From assembly GCF_001426265.1 (NCBI RefSeq), contig NZ_LMDG01000004.1, forward strand, positions 41,337 through 105,336: a stretch of 64,000 nt of DNA, read 5' to 3'. This DNA is from Rhizobium sp. Root1220. Lineage in GTDB: Bacteria; Pseudomonadota; Alphaproteobacteria; Rhizobiales; Rhizobiaceae. The notes beneath the pieces are model-generated. The model saw only the letters and a list, made by a program, of their open reading frames with translations, was not told where the DNA came from and ran no database searches. The position numbers and the translations under genes were made by a program. This document shows positions 61,751 through 64,000 of the stretch, in pieces (within the stretch, counting starts at the first letter, position 1; each line of letters opens with the position of its first letter).

Positions 61751-63484
61751 ATGCAGATCAAGACGATCGATCCCCGCGCTCTGAAGGAAAACCCCGACCG
61801 CATGCGTCAGACGAAATCATCGCCGCAGGCCGATGCGCTGATGCTGGCGACGATCAAGGCCGTCGGTATCGTCCAGCCGCCGATCGTTGCGCCCGAAGCG
61901 GATGGTGGCAATGGCTACATCATCGATGCCGGCCATCGCCGGGTGCGCCTCGCGATCGCCGCGGGCCTCGAGGAAATCGAGATCTTGGTGGCGGATGCGG
62001 CAAACGACAATGGGGCCATGCGCTCGATGGTCGAAAACAGTGTGCGCGAAGCGCTGAACCCGGTCGACCAATGGCGCGGTATCGAGCGGCTGGTCGCACT
62101 CGGCTGGACCGAAGAAGCGATCGCCGTCGCGCTGGCACTTCCCGTTCGCCAGATTCGCAAGCTGCGGCTGCTTGCAAACGTCCTGCCGGCGATGCTGGAA
62201 CAGATGGCACTGGGCGACATGCCGTCCGAGCAACAGCTTCGTATCATCGCAGCCGCCGGCGAAGGCGAGCAGAAGGAGGTCTGGAAGGCCAATAAGCCGA
62301 AGAAGGGCGACACTGCAGTTTGGTGGACGATCGCCAATGCGCTGACCAAGAAGCGCATGTACGCCAAGGATGCGAGTTTCGGCGACGATCTGCGCGAGGC
62401 CTACGGCATCGAGTGGGCAGAGGATCTGTTCGCACCGGCTGATCAGGACAGCCGCTACACAACCAACGTTGAGGGCTTTCTCGGCGCCCAGCATGAATGG
62501 ATGACCAACAATCTGCCGAAGCGCGGCGCGATCGTCGAGGTCAACAACTGGGGCCAACCGGAGCTGCCGAAGAAGGCCAGCCAAGTCTACGGCAAGCCCT
62601 CGAAATCCGATCAAGCCGGCCTCTATCTCGATCGCGACGGCAAGGTTCAGACTGTTCACTATCGCATGCCCGAAGCGGACAACCCGAAAAGCAGCGGTGC
62701 GATTGGTGCCGACGGTGTCGTCGACAGTGATACCGGGTCGACACCGAAGGCGCGTCCTGACGTCACGCAGAAGGGTCAGGATATGATTGGCGACTTCCGC
62801 ACCGACGCCCTGCACGATGCCCTCGGTCGTGCTCCAATCGAAGACGACATGCTGATGGCACTGCTTGTGCTGGCGTTCGCCGGCCAGAATGTTCGCGTCG
62901 ACTCCGGTGCAGAAGGTGGTCTCTATGGCGGAGCGCGCTTCGGCCGCCATGCGGCTCGTCTCGTTACTGAGGACGGCAGGCTGTCCTTCGACATGGATAC
63001 GGTTCGCGTCGCCGCGCGAGCGGCCCTGATCGATGTGCTCTCGTGCCGGCGCGGCATGTCGAACAGCGGCGTCGTGTCGCGTATCGCCGGCGAGGCAATC
63101 GGCGCGGACAGGTACCTGCCGAACATGGGCAGGGAGGAGTTCCTCGCATCCCTGTCGCGTCAGGCGCTTGAAAGCGTTGCCAAGGATGCCGGTCTCGAGC
63201 CGCGAGCACGCGTTCGCGAGACCCGCTCGGCTCTTGTCACCCACTTCGAAGGCGATGCGAACCTCGTCCATGCATCTGGTCTGTTTGCGCCGGAGCAAAC
63301 AGAGGTTCTCGCCCTCCTCAAGCACCTTGATCACGACACCGGCCAGCAAGACGAAGTCGAAACAGAGGAGGCGGTTTCTGATGGCGCGCATGTGGAGGTC
63401 GACGCCTCCGATGTAGTCGGCTCCGATGAGGAGCCCGGCACCCTCGACGATCACGAAACGACTTACGGTATCGCGGCCGAATAA
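61751..63484 (+). CDS. ParB/RepB-like nuclease-domain protein
   Basis: A 577-residue protein. The N-terminal ParB/Srx-like domain (about 1-110) has IDPRALKENPDRMRQTKSSP, IVQPPIVAPEADGGNGYIID, AGHRRVRLAIAAG (the ParB box) and VENSVREALNPVDQWRGI. A helix-turn-helix-like segment follows (GWTEEAIAVALALPVRQIRK). The rest (250-577) is a plasmid-specific region of unknown function. It is much larger than partition ParB (about 330) and lacks an adjacent parA, so a role in plasmid maintenance, transfer or DNA processing is more likely. The start at 61751 is family-like. Confidence 0.88.
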   Translation: MQIKTIDPRALKENPDRMRQTKSSPQADALMLATIKAVGIVQPPIVAPEADGGNGYIIDAGHRRVRLAIAAGLEEIEILVADAANDNGAMRSMVENSVREALNPVDQWRGIERLVALGWTEEAIAVALALPVRQIRKLRLLANVLPAMLEQMALGDMPSEQQLRIIAAAGEGEQKEVWKANKPKKGDTAVWWTIANALTKKRMYAKDASFGDDLREAYGIEWAEDLFAPADQDSRYTTNVEGFLGAQHEWMTNNLPKRGAIVEVNNWGQPELPKKASQVYGKPSKSDQAGLYLDRDGKVQTVHYRMPEADNPKSSGAIGADGVVDSDTGSTPKARPDVTQKGQDMIGDFRTDALHDALGRAPIEDDMLMALLVLAFAGQNVRVDSGAEGGLYGGARFGRHAARLVTEDGRLSFDMDTVRVAARAALIDVLSCRRGMSNSGVVSRIAGEAIGADRYLPNMGREEFLASLSRQALESVAKDAGLEPRARVRETRSALVTHFEGDANLVHASGLFAPEQTEVLALLKHLDHDTGQQDEVETEEAVSDGAHVEVDASDVVGSDEEPGTLDDHETTYGIAAE

Positions 63485-63509
63485 TTGTACCAACCCTTCC
63501 AGATTTTCA

Positions 63510-63546
63510 AAACCGCCGCCGGTCATCCCGGCGGCGGTTTGCTTTT
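63510..63546 (+). terminator. Strong terminator after ParB-like gene
   Basis: AAACCGCCGCCGG (63510-63522) and CCGGCGGCGGTTT (63528-63540) are a perfect 13-bp stem around TCATC, then GCTTTT. Confidence 0.85.
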
Positions 63547-63573
63547 CAGGACCCTCAAACACGGAGCCCGGCC

Positions 63574-64000
63574 ATGAACGGACCCACAATTCCTACCGCC
63601 ACAGATCCAGTGTCCATGTCCCCAGCCACCGATGGAGTCGAATTCGGGGTTGGCGCCGACGGATTTCCCGTCGCGCGCATCGGCGAAGTCCTCCTCGGTA
63701 TGATTTCCAACGAAGGCGGCGCCTTCTTTCTGGCCAGTGTTTGGCGCATCACCAAACCGCTCGCTGAGGTGCGACATCACCATTTCTATGGCCATGATGG
63801 TCGCGTTGCGGACGAAGCTGCCTTCCGTCTGAGGGCGATCGAAACCGCGGAGCACATGCAGGAACTTTCAGCCTTGGCTCGCGTCCAGACACGCATGTCT
63901 GCCAGCACGCCATGGGGCGGCTCACAGCTGGCGACGGTCTATGCCGAGGGAATAGTTAGCCACTCGACCTCAGGGCATGGGGGCTTTCATCTATCACCTG
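63574..64000 (+). CDS. DUF7007-type plasmid protein, partial (3' end beyond window)
   Basis: Open from the ATG at 63574 to the right edge without a stop (at least 142 codons). MNGPTIPTATDPVSMSPATD, FGVGADGFPVARIGEVLLG, SNEGGAFFLASVWRI and SASTPWGGSQLATVYAEGIV, SHSTSGHGGFHLS match the DUF7007 pattern (TPWG...A...Y...G...HSTxGHGG) of rhizobial plasmids. Function unknown. Its neighbours are the ParB-like and methylase-helicase genes. Confidence 0.8.
   Translation, partial: MNGPTIPTATDPVSMSPATDGVEFGVGADGFPVARIGEVLLGMISNEGGAFFLASVWRITKPLAEVRHHHFYGHDGRVADEAAFRLRAIETAEHMQELSALARVQTRMSASTPWGGSQLATVYAEGIVSHSTSGHGGFHLSP

Noticed and set aside
61817..63589. 590-codon open frame antisense to the ParB-like gene
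   Set aside because: Shadow frame; it would also run through the perfect terminator at 63510-63546.

Overview
The window looks like an accessory replicon (large plasmid or chromid) of a Rhizobiaceae-type alphaproteobacterium. The reasons are: three SyrB-like proteins in tandem, a DUF982 protein, a DUF6894 protein, an ImuA-ImuB-DnaE2 cassette behind a GTTC-N7-GTTC LexA box, repeated GGAAC-N16-(N)GTT promoters of the alphaproteobacterial general-stress sigma factor (EcfG/RpoE2) type, and a toprim / DUF1419 / methylase-helicase / ParB-like / DUF7007 gene block of the kind I associate with rhizobial plasmids. No rRNA, tRNA, CRISPR array or complete insertion sequence was seen.

Layout. 1-5.5 kb: a partial UBP-type zinc-finger gene, then a two-protein end-joining (NHEJ) set: ligD on + converging with two tandem ku genes on -. 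5.6-10.7 kb: small stress-type genes (secreted, YflT-like, DUF6894 and others), several behind EcfG-like promoters, then a Crp/Fnr regulator. 11.3-13.9 kb: an SDR dehydrogenase translationally coupled to treZ. 14.6-24.2 kb: many short secreted or membrane proteins (csbD family, DUF982, lipoprotein) mixed with decayed genes (cheB, a second imuA, thermonuclease and others). 24.3-25.9 kb: a decayed phage-type lysis module (spanin-like, holin-like, GH108 endolysin) on the - strand whose endolysin is joined in frame to a ligD phosphoesterase fragment. 26.3-31.9 kb: flavodoxin/DoxX with a divergent TetR, a VOC protein, an HWE histidine kinase, and an SDR with a divergent HxlR. 32.3-39.2 kb: the SOS mutagenesis operon imuA-imuB-dnaE2 followed by two SRAP (YedK/HMCES-like) genes, of which the first lacks every catalytic residue. 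39.2-47.4 kb: small genes, a broken exonuclease III, a truncated MFS transporter, NmrA and MBL-fold proteins, gene fragments, an orphan protein with a PD-(D/E)XK-like motif, and a hemerythrin. 47.5-52.3 kb: a histidine kinase at a recombination junction and the SyrB-like trio. 53.3-64 kb: the intact, dense plasmid block ending in a DUF7007 gene cut by the right edge.

How it fits together. Three DNA-repair themes co-occur: NHEJ (LigD plus two Ku), translesion mutagenesis (ImuA/ImuB/DnaE2 under LexA), and abasic-site/SRAP proteins, with exonuclease III now broken. A second theme is the general stress response, with about seven good EcfG-like promoters in front of small proteins and the ku operon. 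The third is genome decay: at least ten genes carry frameshifts, stops or truncations, concentrated at 8.7-25.5 kb and 40-48 kb, while the repair cassettes and the 53-64 kb block are intact. Single-base indels could partly be assembly errors; the truncations, chimeras and larger deletions could not.
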